DNA of 64,000 nucleotides from Vibrio rhodolitus (GCF_003350325.1 NZ_QLYZ01000001.1:62001-126000), one strand, 5' to 3'; shown: positions 17,179 through 26,274, counted from the first letter of the stretch. Notes: a model not told the origin generated them from the letters alone. Numbers and translations: made by a program.

Positions 17179-17736
17179 ATGCGTTTCAACATCCCTAACA
17201 TTCTTTCTTTACTACGACTTTTTCTTATTCCAGTTTTTGTTGTAGCGTTTTACTTACCTTACAGTTGGGCGCCATTTGCGGCAGCTATGATTTTTTGGGT
17301 TGCCGGTTTTACCGATTGGTTAGACGGCATGCTAGCGAGAAAGCTGGGGCAAACGTCTCGCTTTGGTGCTTTCATTGACCCTGTTGCGGATAAGGTGCTG
17401 GTTGCTACCGCGTTAATTCTTATCACTGAGCACTACCACAGTATTTGGGTCACGATTCCTGCCGTGACCATGATTGGACGTGAAATTATTATTTCTGCCC
17501 TACGCGAGTGGATGGCGGAAATTGGTAAACGTGCCAGCGTGGCCGTTTCTTGGGTGGGTAAAGTTAAAACAGTGTCTCAAATGTTTGCCCTGTGGGTATT
17601 GATTTGGCGTTATGACGACTGGATGATTTGGTTAGGCTATGCCGCGTTGTACATTGCGACGGTGTTGACTTACTGGTCGATGGCACAGTATTTGATGGCT
17701 GCTAAAGATGACTTGCTCAACGAAGAGCATCACTGA
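17179..17736 (+). CDS. pgsA: CDP-diacylglycerol-glycerol-3-phosphate 3-phosphatidyltransferase
   Basis: A 185-residue inner-membrane enzyme making phosphatidylglycerol-phosphate. The CDP-alcohol phosphatidyltransferase motif D-x2-D-G-x2-A-R-x8-G-x3-D-x3-D is visible as [23 protein letters not shown]. There are about four or five membrane segments. It follows uvrC by 74 bases and precedes a tRNA cluster, the same order as uvrY-uvrC-pgsA-tRNA in E. coli. An intrinsic terminator follows the stop. Confidence 0.96.
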   Translation: MRFNIPNILSLLRLFLIPVFVVAFYLPYSWAPFAAAMIFWVAGFTDWLDGMLARKLGQTSRFGAFIDPVADKVLVATALILITEHYHSIWVTIPAVTMIGREIIISALREWMAEIGKRASVAVSWVGKVKTVSQMFALWVLIWRYDDWMIWLGYAALYIATVLTYWSMAQYLMAAKDDLLNEEHH

Positions 17737-17742
17737 TTGAAA

Positions 17743-17767
17743 GACGGGCGTAAGCCCGTTTTTTTAT
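17743..17767 (+). terminator. Terminator after pgsA
   Basis: ACGGGC-GTAA-GCCCGT stem followed by T7, a few bases after the pgsA stop. Confidence 0.88.
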
Positions 17768-17921
17768 AGTTTCGCGCTATACATCATGAAGAGAGAGTGA
17801 TGTTTAATGGCAATAGGCGTCAAATGACCCGAGAATAACCAGTTGAATTGCAAGAAAAGTAATCAAATTGGTTGGTTTTGAATGTATTTTAGCCAAACGA
17901 TTTAAAAAACAAAAAATAGTG

Positions 17922-17949
17922 TTGACTCATTAGAGCGAATCCGTAGAAT
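17922..17949 (+). promoter_or_regulatory. Promoter of the tRNA cluster
   Basis: TTGACT (17922-17927) and TAGAAT (17944-17949) with a 16-base spacer, followed by a G/C-rich discriminator (GCATCCCG) typical of stringently controlled stable-RNA promoters. It lies about 50 bases before the first tRNA. Confidence 0.75.
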
Positions 17950-18000
17950 GCATCCCGTACCCAAGAGGAACTCAACGAAGTTTTGAAGGGTGATAGAGAT

Positions 18001-18074
18001 GGCGCCTTGGCAGAGTGGCTATGCAGCGGATTGCAAATCCGTGGACCTCGGTTCGACTCCGGGAGGCGCCTCCA
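18001..18074 (+). tRNA. tRNA-Cys (GCA)
   Basis: Acceptor stem GGCGCCT pairs with AGGCGCC. The anticodon loop carries GCA (18033-18035), the T-loop is GTTCGACTCC, and CCA is encoded. First of four tRNAs after pgsA. Confidence 0.95.
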
Positions 18075-18078
18075 TCTT

Positions 18079-18154
18079 GCGACACTAGCTCAGTTGGTAG
18101 AGCGCAACCTTGCCAAGGTTGAGGTCACGAGTTCGAACCTCGTGTGTCGCTCCA
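18079..18154 (+). tRNA. tRNA-Gly (GCC), copy 1
   Basis: 76 bases with encoded CCA. Acceptor GCGACAC pairs with GTGTCGC, the anticodon GCC is at 18112-18114 in CTTGCCAAG, and the T-loop is GTTCGAACC. Identical in sequence to the copy at 18360. Confidence 0.96.
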
Positions 18155-18242
18155 AATTATAAACAGAATGAGTCGACCAAAGCTGGTTCTGTGGATGGTG
18201 TTTTACTTTTTCAGTAAAGGCATCGCAAATTTAGATTTGTGT

Positions 18243-18329
18243 GCCCTGGTGGTGGAATTGGTAGACACAAGGGATTTAAAATCCCTCGGCGTTCGCGCTG
18301 TGCCGGTTCAAGTCCGGCCCGGGGCACCA
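18243..18329 (+). tRNA. tRNA-Leu (TAA)
   Basis: An 87-base class II tRNA with a long variable arm. Acceptor GCCCTGG pairs with CCGGGGC, anticodon TAA is at 18277-18279 within the loop TTTAAAA, the T-loop is GTTCAAGTC, and CCA is encoded. Confidence 0.96.
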
Positions 18330-18359
18330 TCTAACTCGTTACGACAGTAACAGAAAAAT

Positions 18360-18435
18360 GCGACACTAGCTCAGTTGGTAGAGCGCAACCTTGCCAAGGT
18401 TGAGGTCACGAGTTCGAACCTCGTGTGTCGCTCCA
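18360..18435 (+). tRNA. tRNA-Gly (GCC), copy 2
   Basis: Exact duplicate of the 76-base tRNA-Gly at 18079-18154, with anticodon GCC and encoded CCA. The duplication flanks tRNA-Leu. The cluster is Cys-Gly-Leu-Gly, compared with glyW-cysT-leuZ after pgsA in E. coli. Confidence 0.96.
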
Positions 18436-18797
18436 AATTTCTTGGAATGATCAGCTAACACGAGAACCTCGTGACTGAATCCAGCTGAGTCACTTCAAAC
18501 ATACAAGAGCCCTGACAGAAATGTCGGGGCTTTTTGCTATTCATACAACCAAATTCGCTATCTGACTCCTTCCTTTCCCCAATGTAACCTCCTTTCTAAG
18601 CTCACTCTTGTCTGCAATGCTTGTAATGGCGGCAGAAGAATTTGATTCACGACGCATGATCAGAATATTAGACGGTAAAGTAAGATAAACTGTTGTCATT
18701 CCAAATAAGATTGAAATAACATTTATTGAATCAGGGTTTTACTGTTTGTAGTCAATATGCAACCATGCTCATTATGGTGAGTTTGGAGGTGGCATAA
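18436..18797 (+). terminator. tRNA operon terminator (18508-18535) within a gene-free stretch
   Basis: A 10-bp stem AGCCCTGACA / TGTCGGGGCT with a 4-base loop and T5 (18508-18535) ends the tRNA transcript. The remainder to 18797 holds no gene I can support. The right end carries the GGAGGTGG ribosome site of the following cytochrome gene. Confidence 0.8.
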
Positions 18798-19310
18798 GTG
18801 AGAAAGTCTAATCTTAGTGCTCTCGTTACTTCGATCTTCTGTTTGTTGTTTGTTTCCTGTTCCTCGGCTGAGTCAATCGCCACTTACCCACCTGGATGGG
18901 AATCTTGGCAGGAAGTAAAACAAGTAATGATCTATCCAGCCGCCAGTGAGTTGCCTCAGGACGCATCACTTTTTACGCAAGAGGTATTTCGTTCTTTTAA
19001 CTGGCTCAACAATGGAGAAGGCTCATCGGTCAGTATAAGAGTTCATCCAAATAAGCGAGAACAGTACCTTGGAGGCGGACCATTTAGTGATGGCGCGACA
19101 ATGGTAGCGTTTGCTCAAGATGCGGAAATCATCTTTGTTATTGAGCATATAGCCGGACAAGCCATTTATGGTAGCTATGATACGGCGGGTCAAGATATCA
19201 GCCATCGCCATCCTGAGTTAAAGCCAGAAAGTTGCCATCGGTGCCATACCAGTTATCGCGAGCACTGTTCGCACGGGGTGTGTTCGATGACTTCTGGTCA
19301 TGGTAAATAG
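18798..19310 (+). CDS. Cytochrome P460-like monoheme c-type protein
   Basis: A 170-residue exported protein. It begins with a hydrophobic signal segment ending in CSSAES; FVSC could be a weak lipobox. Near the C-terminus a CHRCH (CxxCH) heme c attachment site is followed by further Cys and His residues. The segment GGGPFSDGATMVAFAQD resembles the core of cytochrome P460/c'-beta proteins, which bind NO or oxidise hydroxylamine, but this assignment is tentative. The start is GTG with a near-perfect GGAGGTGG site. It lies 20 bases before a membrane diguanylate cyclase in the same direction, so the two are probably co-transcribed and may form a heme-sensor pair. Confidence 0.65.
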   Translation: MRKSNLSALVTSIFCLLFVSCSSAESIATYPPGWESWQEVKQVMIYPAASELPQDASLFTQEVFRSFNWLNNGEGSSVSIRVHPNKREQYLGGGPFSDGATMVAFAQDAEIIFVIEHIAGQAIYGSYDTAGQDISHRHPELKPESCHRCHTSYREHCSHGVCSMTSGHGK

Positions 19311-19330
19311 TTGGAGTTGGGCAGGAAATT

Positions 19331-20836
19331 ATGATTCGATTGTTCAAGAGGTTAACGGTTAGTCAAACCTTGCTCATTTCTCATTTACTGCTCTCTTTGA
19401 TTATTATCTCGGGGATGAGTATTGCGCGATACGACAGTGAGTGGCATCGCCAAGTTAAGTTTTCTGCCGCGATAGCCAAGCAATCTCTGCAGTCGCATAT
19501 TCCGATGTTCTCTTCTGCTGTTTCTGGTATTAACTATGCGACCATGACTCTACCTGCCAATGTGGCAACCATCTCTGAAATTGATAATGCGCTTTTTGTC
19601 GAAGTGAGTGGCATCTCAGATTACTCGAAAACAGAGTTGCAGATTCGTTATTTACCCAGTGCTCAAGCGGTTTGGCGTGGTGATGTGTCACAAGATGAAT
19701 TAATTCAATCACAGTTAAATTTAACCAGATTACAGAATCAGCTGGCTCAAGTAGAGGCAAATAACACGATTAAAGTACGCAAACTAAGCTACTTACTTGA
19801 AAAAGCACAGGCGCAACACAGCCTGCTTGAGCGAAGTGTTACAATGCAATCGCAGTTTTCTATGACATGGCAACGACCGACTCACTTTGACAAGCACTAC
19901 GTTTTGGATGAACAACGCTTTGTTATGCATATTTTCTTGCCGCTTCGTAATCTAAATGGTGGCGGAGTATGGGCGGTGTTTAATGCACATGAGTTGGCTG
20001 ACTTTAAAGCAACACTGATGCGTGATATTGCTCTTGAAGCACTGTTGGCGCTGTTACTGACAATGGGTGTGGTTTATTGGGTCGCACATTGGATAGTTAA
20101 CCCGCTTAAGAATCTCGCTAAAAGCATGACCAACCCGGTAAATTATCGTAGTTTAGAGGTCATTCCTGCCTTAGAGCGCAATGATGAAATCGGTCAGCTT
20201 GCGCAAGCTTATCAAGGTCTCTTGCTCAAAATAGCCCAGCAGTTAGACTCACTACGGGCTAAGTCTGATGCCGATTCCCTTACGGGACTAGGTTCCCGTT
20301 ATAAGTATACCCGCACCGCTTCTCCCTATATTCAGCGTCACTTGAGCGATGGTAAAGTCGTAGCTCTGATGATTTGTGATATTGATAATTTCAAAGCTTA
20401 TAACGATATCTACGGTCATATGCAGGGAGACAAAGCACTAGTGCAAGTTGCCGCTCAGTTAGAGGCATCATTAACCAATGTCGACTTGGCGTATCGTTAT
20501 GGTGGCGAAGAGTTTGTCGTGCTCTGTTGGCGCCACAATCAAGAAGAAGTGGAACGGGTAGGAGAGTTATTGCGACGCGCGGTTGAGAGTTTGAGCTTAA
20601 TACACAGCGGAAATAGCGATCATAACAAGGTGACAGTCTCGATTGGTGGTGCAATGACGCAGTTGGAATGCAAGCAAAAATCTGAGGTCAATGCCGAATT
20701 GCTTACCAGTGAGCTTTTTGCCACAGCGGATAAAGCGTTGTATGAATGCAAAGCGGCCGGTCGAAATCGCACCGCTTGGGCGAATGTATTTAGTGCTCAG
20801 CTTACCCCTATTCACTCTGTGCGCGGAAGCAAATAA
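19331..20836 (+). CDS. Membrane diguanylate cyclase with periplasmic sensor and HAMP domain (GGDEF)
   Basis: A 501-residue protein. TM1 is at about 12-30. A periplasmic sensor region with a predicted coiled-coil stretch (QSQLNLTRLQNQLAQVE...) follows, then TM2 at about 237-258, a HAMP domain, and a GGDEF domain with GGEEF active site and metal-binding DIDNFKAYND. The inhibitory RxxD site before GGEEF is absent (T-N-V-D), so product inhibition at that site is unlikely. It makes c-di-GMP from GTP. It follows a secreted heme protein gene by 20 bases. The last 25 bases overlap the convergent aldose dehydrogenase gene. Confidence 0.88.
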   Translation: MIRLFKRLTVSQTLLISHLLLSLIIISGMSIARYDSEWHRQVKFSAAIAKQSLQSHIPMFSSAVSGINYATMTLPANVATISEIDNALFVEVSGISDYSKTELQIRYLPSAQAVWRGDVSQDELIQSQLNLTRLQNQLAQVEANNTIKVRKLSYLLEKAQAQHSLLERSVTMQSQFSMTWQRPTHFDKHYVLDEQRFVMHIFLPLRNLNGGGVWAVFNAHELADFKATLMRDIALEALLALLLTMGVVYWVAHWIVNPLKNLAKSMTNPVNYRSLEVIPALERNDEIGQLAQAYQGLLLKIAQQLDSLRAKSDADSLTGLGSRYKYTRTASPYIQRHLSDGKVVALMICDIDNFKAYNDIYGHMQGDKALVQVAAQLEASLTNVDLAYRYGGEEFVVLCWRHNQEEVERVGELLRRAVESLSLIHSGNSDHNKVTVSIGGAMTQLECKQKSEVNAELLTSELFATADKALYECKAAGRNRTAWANVFSAQLTPIHSVRGSK

Positions 20837-21888
20837 TAGATATTGCCGCTGTCTGTTGAGAACAGAATTTTATCATCGGGTGTGACGAGTAAACTTCGCA
20901 CTCGCTCGCCTAGTTCTCCCGCTATTCGTTGCTCCTTATAAGGTTGCCCTTGCTGCCAATGTACGACATTAATATGGGTGAATTTGAGTGAACCCATCAA
21001 CAGCGCATTATTTAATTCAGGATAGTTTTTGCCGCGATAAACAACCAGACTGCTGGGGGCGATTGAAGGCACATAAACGTATTTAGGCGACTGAATGCCT
21101 TCCATCTCTTCAGCTTCACCAACTTTGATTGGCCCCCAATACTCTTTACCGTGTGAGGTAATTGGCCAGCCATAATTACTGCCTTTCTCAATAATATTAA
21201 CTTCATCACCGCCGCGGGGACCATGTTCTACCGACCATAATTGTTGGCTTCCATTGTCGTAATACAGCCCTTGAGGATTACGATGACCATAGCTCCAAAT
21301 TGCATTCGCACTCTCTTTTGGTGCGTGAAACGGATTGCCTGCGGGAATCGAACCATCGGGCAATAAGCGTAGAATCGATCCTGCGTGTGTATTGAGATCT
21401 TGACCGTTTGCGCGCTCACCTCTATCACCAACCGAAAAGTAAACATATTGGTCATCAAATGCTATTCGGCTACCAAAATGTCGACCAGATGATGCACCGG
21501 ATTGAGTCACGAAAAGATCTTTCAGCTCGACGATTTGCTCGTTGACTAACTTGCCAATTGCGAGGACGGTCTCGATGCTTTCACCTGTATCACGGCTATA
21601 GGTGAAATAGTAGTGCTGATCTGCAAAAGGGGAGCGGGCAACATCGAGCAAGCCGCCTTGACCAATGGGACTAACATTTGGAAATTCGAAAATGTTTTGG
21701 TAGTTCGAAGAGGCAAGATTGAGAATCCCTAGCCGACCATGACGTTCTGTGACTAAAATACGCTGGTTATCAATCACTGCCATGCCCCAGGGCACATTGA
21801 GACCTGAGACTATTTTTTCAGTCTGCCAGGGTTTAGCCATCACACCCAGGCTAAATAAAATGGTCAATAAATAAATGATTCCTTTCAT
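20812..21888 (-). CDS. PQQ-dependent aldose sugar dehydrogenase (YliI/Asd-like)
   Basis: A 358-residue periplasmic six-bladed beta-propeller dehydrogenase. It has a signal peptide (MKGIIYLLTILFSLGVMA, cleaved before KPW). Family landmarks follow: LNVPWGMAVI, TERHGRL, GQGGLLDVARSP, FGSRIAFDD, GDRG..AQDLNTHAGSILRL, SYGHRNPQGL, EHGPRGGDEVN and KGSNYGWP. E. coli YliI oxidises aldoses with PQQ; the cofactor must come from elsewhere, since no pqq genes are in this window. The ATG at 21888 is chosen so that the signal peptide starts correctly; GTG 21897 is possible. Its 3' end overlaps the facing GGDEF gene. Confidence 0.85.
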   Translation of the reverse strand: MKGIIYLLTILFSLGVMAKPWQTEKIVSGLNVPWGMAVIDNQRILVTERHGRLGILNLASSNYQNIFEFPNVSPIGQGGLLDVARSPFADQHYYFTYSRDTGESIETVLAIGKLVNEQIVELKDLFVTQSGASSGRHFGSRIAFDDQYVYFSVGDRGERANGQDLNTHAGSILRLLPDGSIPAGNPFHAPKESANAIWSYGHRNPQGLYYDNGSQQLWSVEHGPRGGDEVNIIEKGSNYGWPITSHGKEYWGPIKVGEAEEMEGIQSPKYVYVPSIAPSSLVVYRGKNYPELNNALLMGSLKFTHINVVHWQQGQPYKEQRIAGELGERVRSLLVTPDDKILFSTDSGNIYYLLPRTE

Positions 21889-21985
21889 AGTTAACACTGC
21901 TTTAATCCGCTCTTATCTTTATCCTAGCAAATAACGCACATCAATGTTTCGTGTTTGAAACGATTAAAAATATTTATAAAAACAT

Positions 21986-22043
21986 TTGCAGTTGGGTTTT
22001 ATATACACTATTCTGACGATGCGTCAAAAATGACGATGCGTCA
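21986..22043 (+). promoter_or_regulatory. tetR promoter with two TGACG-N3-CGTCA operators
   Basis: Candidate promoter TTGCAG (21986-21991) and TATTCT (22009-22014) with a 17-base spacer. Two identical 13-bp palindromes TGACGATGCGTCA lie at 22014-22026 and 22031-22043, the first overlapping the -10 edge. Matching palindromes recur before the RND gene, so these are likely the binding sites of the adjacent TetR protein. Confidence 0.75.
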
Positions 22044-22123
22044 TAAAATGAGTTCGGTAGAGAATTTGATTCGTGATATAATCATTTGGTCAGGGAGAAC
22101 AACATATACGGGCGTAGATAATC

Positions 22124-22906
22124 ATGTTTGGTTTTATCTGTAACAAAAAAGAGCAAGCTGGTGGCTGTACATTCGGTCTTACGAAAAAACAGCAAGCTAT
22201 TGCAGATCGCGAAGTAGAACTGATTTTGCTAGCGAAATCTCTCGTTCAGGAACAAGGCTTCAGTAACTTAACCATGGATAAGTTAACTGCCTTAAGCCCT
22301 TATTCGAAAGGGACGATCTACAATCATTTTTGTAGCAAAGAAGATGTGATTATTGCACTGTGTATTCATTCACTTAAATCAGAAGCGTTACTGTTTGCCC
22401 GAGCGGCAGAATTTGATGGTAGTAGCAGAGAGCAAGTGATTGCGATGCACGTTAGCTATCGTATATATGCACGTATGGAGCCTGTGTTATCCACTTGTGC
22501 GATCATGGCTAAGAGCCCTTGGGTTCTAGAAAAAGCGTCATCTGAAAGGGTGAAGCAAATGAATGAGTTGGAAGAGCAGGTTGTCGCGTATGCCGACGGA
22601 CTGGTGCAAGAAGCCGTTGCTGCGGGCGATCTGAAATTCTCAGCAGGTATTGGTTCTGACTCTATTGTTTTCGCTAACTGGTCGATTGCTTTTGGCTCGA
22701 ATGCCTTAGCGCAAAATGCGTCGCAGAGCCACTGCATCAGTCGCTTGCAAGACCCATTTACCGTTCTCAATAATGCCAACATGCTGCTTGATGGTTTAAA
22801 CTGGCAACCTCTCTCGAGTGAGTGGGATTACCGGAAAACGTGGCAGCGGGTGGAGCAAGAGCTGTTTGAGCAAGAGATTGCTTATCTCGACTCCGTTGGT
22901 CGTTGA
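22124..22906 (+). CDS. TetR family transcriptional regulator
   Basis: A 260-residue repressor-type protein. The N-terminal HTH is visible at about 25-75 (ADREVELILLAKSLVQEQGFSNLTMDKLTALSPYSKGTIYNHFCSKEDVI). The C-terminal part is a helical ligand domain of unknown specificity. It is longer than most TetR proteins because of an N-terminal CNKKEQAGGC stretch. Two 13-bp palindromes precede it and two more precede the RND gene downstream, suggesting self-repression and control of the transporter cassette. It ends in its own small terminator. Confidence 0.88.
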   Translation: MFGFICNKKEQAGGCTFGLTKKQQAIADREVELILLAKSLVQEQGFSNLTMDKLTALSPYSKGTIYNHFCSKEDVIIALCIHSLKSEALLFARAAEFDGSSREQVIAMHVSYRIYARMEPVLSTCAIMAKSPWVLEKASSERVKQMNELEEQVVAYADGLVQEAVAAGDLKFSAGIGSDSIVFANWSIAFGSNALAQNASQSHCISRLQDPFTVLNNANMLLDGLNWQPLSSEWDYRKTWQRVEQELFEQEIAYLDSVGR

Positions 22907-22910
22907 TGAT

Positions 22911-22930
22911 AAAGCCCATTAGGGCTTTTT
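22911..22930 (+). terminator. Terminator after tetR
   Basis: AAAGCCC-ATTA-GGGCTTT stem with a T run directly after the tetR stop. It separates tetR from the RND gene, which then has its own operators. Confidence 0.75.
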
Positions 22931-22943
22931 AATTGCACGAACC

Positions 22944-23055
22944 TGACGAATCGTCATTTTTGATAGGGTCACAACATCAGGGTGACCTCATCAGTCAGTT
23001 TATTGTTAACCAGAGTAATTCTGGTTTTTCTTTGAACTATTTTGACGAAACGTCA
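22944..23055 (+). promoter_or_regulatory. RND-cassette control region with two TGACG-N3-CGTCA operators
   Basis: TGACGAATCGTCA (22944-22956) and TGACGAAACGTCA (23043-23055) share the invariant arms of the two sites before tetR and differ only in the 3-base centre. Between them lies a small hairpin AACCAGA / TCTGGTT followed by TTTCTTT (23008-23033), which could attenuate transcription. A clear -35/-10 pair was not found. Confidence 0.7.
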
Positions 23056-23070
23056 CAAATGGAGAGTGTG

Positions 23071-25437
23071 ATGAAATCCAATCCGTCCCAAGTAAAAAGC
23101 TGGACTTCGCTGCCGACTCGATTGACATGGCAAACATTAATACTGTCAATCTTGTTTGTTATTGTTGCAGCCGCAGGTGGTAAAAATCTATATTTCAAAG
23201 GCGACTATGAAGTTTTCTTTGATGGTGAAAATAAGCAGTTGCAAGCCTTTGACGAAATTCAGGCTACATTTTCAAAATCTGACAATGTTTCCATTGTGAT
23301 TGCTCCGCAAGATCAGAATATCTTTTCCGAGCGTTATCTTGCCTTACTTCAGCAACTGACAGAAGACGCTTGGCAAATTCCCTATTCAAGCCGAGTAGAT
23401 TCTCTAGCGAACTACCAGCATACCGAAGCGATTGAAGATGATTTATTAGTAGAAGATCTTCTCTATCAGGACTATCCGCTTACGTCTGAGCGTATTGCTT
23501 ACGTAAAGAAGATCGCTTTAAGTGAACCGTCTTTGGTTGATTCAATGATTTCTTCGGATGGGCATGTTTCGGTCATCAATGTGACAATCCAAATGCCTGA
23601 AATCGACAAAACGGCTGAATCGGTAGAAGTTAACAGCTATGTTGATCAGTTGATTGACCAATACCGTCAAGCCTACCCGGAAGTTGAATTTCACAAAGCT
23701 GGCATCATTGCCCTCAATGGCGCATTTATGGCGGCTGCTCAACAAGATAGCTCAACACTTGTTCCAGCCATGTTCTTAGTGATCCTCATTTTCCTTATGA
23801 TAATGCTGCGCTCTCCTCTAAGCGTATTAGCGACCTTGATTGTTATTGTTGGCTCGGTTGCCGCAACCATGGGGCTAACGGGTTGGGTTGGCATGTTTAT
23901 TACAACGGCAACGGTCAATATCCCGACGTTGGTGATGACATTGGCGGTTGCCGATTGTGTTCATGTTATCGCGACTATGCGACAAAGAATGCTGCTGGGA
24001 CAAAGTAAAGCAGAGGCCATCAATCATAGTATTTTGGTTAACGCGATGCCGATTCTGATCACTTCGGTAACCACTGCCATCGGCTTTCTTATGATGAATA
24101 TGTCTGATTCTCCAGCGTTAAGGGATTTTGGTAACTTTGCCGCTCTTGGGGTAATGCTGGCCTGTTTGTTGTCGCTAACGCTATTGCCATCCTTATTACA
24201 GGTGTTACCAATCAAGGTTGCCGTGACACAAAATCGTGACCCGGCAAACAATGGAGTGATCGATTGGCTAGCCAGCTTTGTTGTTCAGTACCGTAAAGCG
24301 CTACTTCCTACCTCAGTGGTTGTTATCTGTCTTGCTGCTGCCGCTATTCCGCTTAATAAGGTCAATGATGAGTCGGTGCGTTACTTTGATCAAACGAGTG
24401 AGTTTCGCCAAGCAGTCGATTTTATGGAAGAGAATATCAGCGGTATGACCAACCTCAGTATCGCGATAAAAACAGGACAATCACAAGGTATCGCTTCGCC
24501 GGACTTTATCTCAACTTTGGGGGACTTTAGTGACTGGTTAAGGGCGCAGCCAGAGGTCGACCATGTCGCGACCTTATCGGATACCTACAAGCGCTTAAAT
24601 AAAAACATGCACGGTGACCAGTCTAGTTATTACCGTTTACCACAAGATCGCGAATTAGCCGCGCAGTATTTGTTGCTGTATGAAATGTCACTGCCATTTG
24701 GGCTCGATCTGAATAACCAAATTAACATCGATAAGTCATCAGTTAAGTTAGTTGCCACAACGCAAAACCTAGGCAGCGTCGAACTGGTTGATATCGAGCA
24801 GCGCATCTACCAGTGGTTTGCAGCCAATGCTCCTGAGTATGAGGTTGTCGCCTCAAGCCCCAATCTGATGTTTGCCCATATCGGTGAAACGAACATGGCA
24901 AGCATGTTGACGACATTACCAATTACTTTGGTATTGATTTCCGCATTGATGATTTTTGCACTTAAATCAATGCGCTTAGGCTTGATTAGTTTAATGCCCA
25001 ATGTCGCGCCAGCGGTGATTGGATTTGGTTTGTGGGCGCTGATTTCTGGTGAGATCAATCTTGGCTTGTCGGTAGTTGTCACGCTAACACTTGGGATTGT
25101 GGTCGACGATGCCGTGCACTTCTTATCGAAATATCAGCGAGCAAGAAAAATGGGGCAAGACGCTGAACAGGCAGTGCGCTATGCATTCCAGACAGTGGGG
25201 CGCGCGTTATGGATCACCACCGTGGTGCTGGTCGCTGGATTTATGGTGTTGGCGATGTCGAGCTTTAGATTAAACGCCGATATGGGGTTACTTAGCGCGA
25301 TTGTTATTTTCATCGCCTTGGTGGTCGACTTCGTGTTCTTGCCCGCCTTGCTGATGAAATTTGATAAAGCTCATTACCCAGCAGAAGTGCCAGAGCAGGA
25401 CGTGCAGTCAGCGGAGCTTGCCAATCAAAGTCACTAA
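23071..25437 (+). CDS. MMPL/RND family transporter (hydrophobe or lipid export type)
   Basis: A 788-residue inner-membrane protein with the duplicated RND layout: one TM, a large periplasmic loop, then five or six TMs, repeated. The charged TM residues typical of the MMPL/HpnN branch are present in VADCVHVIATMRQR (first half) and VVDDAVHFLSKYQR (second half). The ATG at 23071 has GGAGAG upstream; the longer frame from 22933 runs through two operator palindromes and was rejected. No membrane-fusion protein gene is nearby. It is followed by a LolA-like periplasmic protein and an outer-membrane barrel, suggesting a trans-envelope export system for a lipid-like substrate. Confidence 0.87.
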   Translation: MKSNPSQVKSWTSLPTRLTWQTLILSILFVIVAAAGGKNLYFKGDYEVFFDGENKQLQAFDEIQATFSKSDNVSIVIAPQDQNIFSERYLALLQQLTEDAWQIPYSSRVDSLANYQHTEAIEDDLLVEDLLYQDYPLTSERIAYVKKIALSEPSLVDSMISSDGHVSVINVTIQMPEIDKTAESVEVNSYVDQLIDQYRQAYPEVEFHKAGIIALNGAFMAAAQQDSSTLVPAMFLVILIFLMIMLRSPLSVLATLIVIVGSVAATMGLTGWVGMFITTATVNIPTLVMTLAVADCVHVIATMRQRMLLGQSKAEAINHSILVNAMPILITSVTTAIGFLMMNMSDSPALRDFGNFAALGVMLACLLSLTLLPSLLQVLPIKVAVTQNRDPANNGVIDWLASFVVQYRKALLPTSVVVICLAAAAIPLNKVNDESVRYFDQTSEFRQAVDFMEENISGMTNLSIAIKTGQSQGIASPDFISTLGDFSDWLRAQPEVDHVATLSDTYKRLNKNMHGDQSSYYRLPQDRELAAQYLLLYEMSLPFGLDLNNQINIDKSSVKLVATTQNLGSVELVDIEQRIYQWFAANAPEYEVVASSPNLMFAHIGETNMASMLTTLPITLVLISALMIFALKSMRLGLISLMPNVAPAVIGFGLWALISGEINLGLSVVVTLTLGIVVDDAVHFLSKYQRARKMGQDAEQAVRYAFQTVGRALWITTVVLVAGFMVLAMSSFRLNADMGLLSAIVIFIALVVDFVFLPALLMKFDKAHYPAEVPEQDVQSAELANQSH

Positions 25438-25476
25438 TTCGCTAAGAAAGCATTATTTAGACAAGGAATTACAACG

Positions 25477-26274
25477 ATGAATCAAAAATTATCACAATGG
25501 AAAACTGCAGCCGTACTTGCACTGACGCTAATTGGTACGAGTAGCGTTGCATTAGCTGATGAGCAGCGTGGGCTTGAAATTGCGCAGGAACGAAAGTTGC
25601 GTGACCAAGGCTGGGTGGACTCACTCTCTACGATGGAGATGATCTTAACCGATTCTCAAGGGGCAAGCAGCACACGACTGATGCGTTTAAAAAGTCTCGA
25701 AGTCGATGGTGATGGCGATAAAGGGTTGACGATTTTTGACCAGCCTCGCGATGTAAAAGGCACCGCTTTTCTTAATCACTCTCATATTACCGAAGCGGAT
25801 GATCAATGGCTTTACTTGCCGGCGCTTAAACGTGTGAAGCGGATTTCCTCGCGCAATAAATCTGGTCCTTTCATGGGCAGTGAATTTTCTTACGAAGACC
25901 TAAGCTCGTTTGAATTGGAAAAATACCGTTTTACCTACCTCAAGCAAGAACAGCTTAATGACAGTGAGACGTTTGTGCTGCAACAGATCCCAACCGACAA
26001 GCACTCAGGTTATACCAAACAAATTGCTTGGTTGGATACCGAGCACTACCGACCATTAAAAGTTGAGTTTTACGACCGTCGCGGAGCTCTATTAAAAACA
26101 CTGACATTTAGTGACTATCAGCAGTATCTCAGCAAGTTTTGGCGCGCGCATAAAATGGTGATGGTGAATCATTTGTCTGGCAAAAGCACAGAGTTAAATA
26201 CCAGTGATATGCAGTTTCAAACTGGTCTGTCGGAAAAAGACTTCCAAAAAAATGTGTTAAAACGCATAAGGTAG
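25477..26274 (+). CDS. Outer membrane lipoprotein-sorting (LolA-like) periplasmic protein
   Basis: A 265-residue exported protein with a signal peptide ending SSVALA before DEQRG. The mature region has the LolA-like family pattern: DSLSTMEMILTDSQG, then LTIFDQPRDVKGTAFL, DDQWLYLPALKRVKRISS, GPFMGSEFSYEDLSS and a final DMQFQTGLSEKDF. Such proteins have a half-barrel lipid-binding fold and are often encoded with MMPL/RND pumps. It lies 39 bases after the RND gene and six bases before the barrel gene, so it is probably the periplasmic carrier of the same system. Ligand unknown. Confidence 0.87.
   Translation: MNQKLSQWKTAAVLALTLIGTSSVALADEQRGLEIAQERKLRDQGWVDSLSTMEMILTDSQGASSTRLMRLKSLEVDGDGDKGLTIFDQPRDVKGTAFLNHSHITEADDQWLYLPALKRVKRISSRNKSGPFMGSEFSYEDLSSFELEKYRFTYLKQEQLNDSETFVLQQIPTDKHSGYTKQIAWLDTEHYRPLKVEFYDRRGALLKTLTFSDYQQYLSKFWRAHKMVMVNHLSGKSTELNTSDMQFQTGLSEKDFQKNVLKRIR

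Noticed and set aside
18144..18350. 68-codon frame across the tRNA-Leu gene
   Set aside because: It reads through the tRNA-Leu sequence and gives the well-known false protein ending in VELVDTRDLKSLG; it has no ribosome site and the tRNA explains the sequence.
22933..23070. N-terminal extension of the RND transporter
   Set aside because: The extension runs over both operator palindromes and a terminator-like hairpin, whereas ATG 23071 has a GGAGAG site and a sensible N-terminus.
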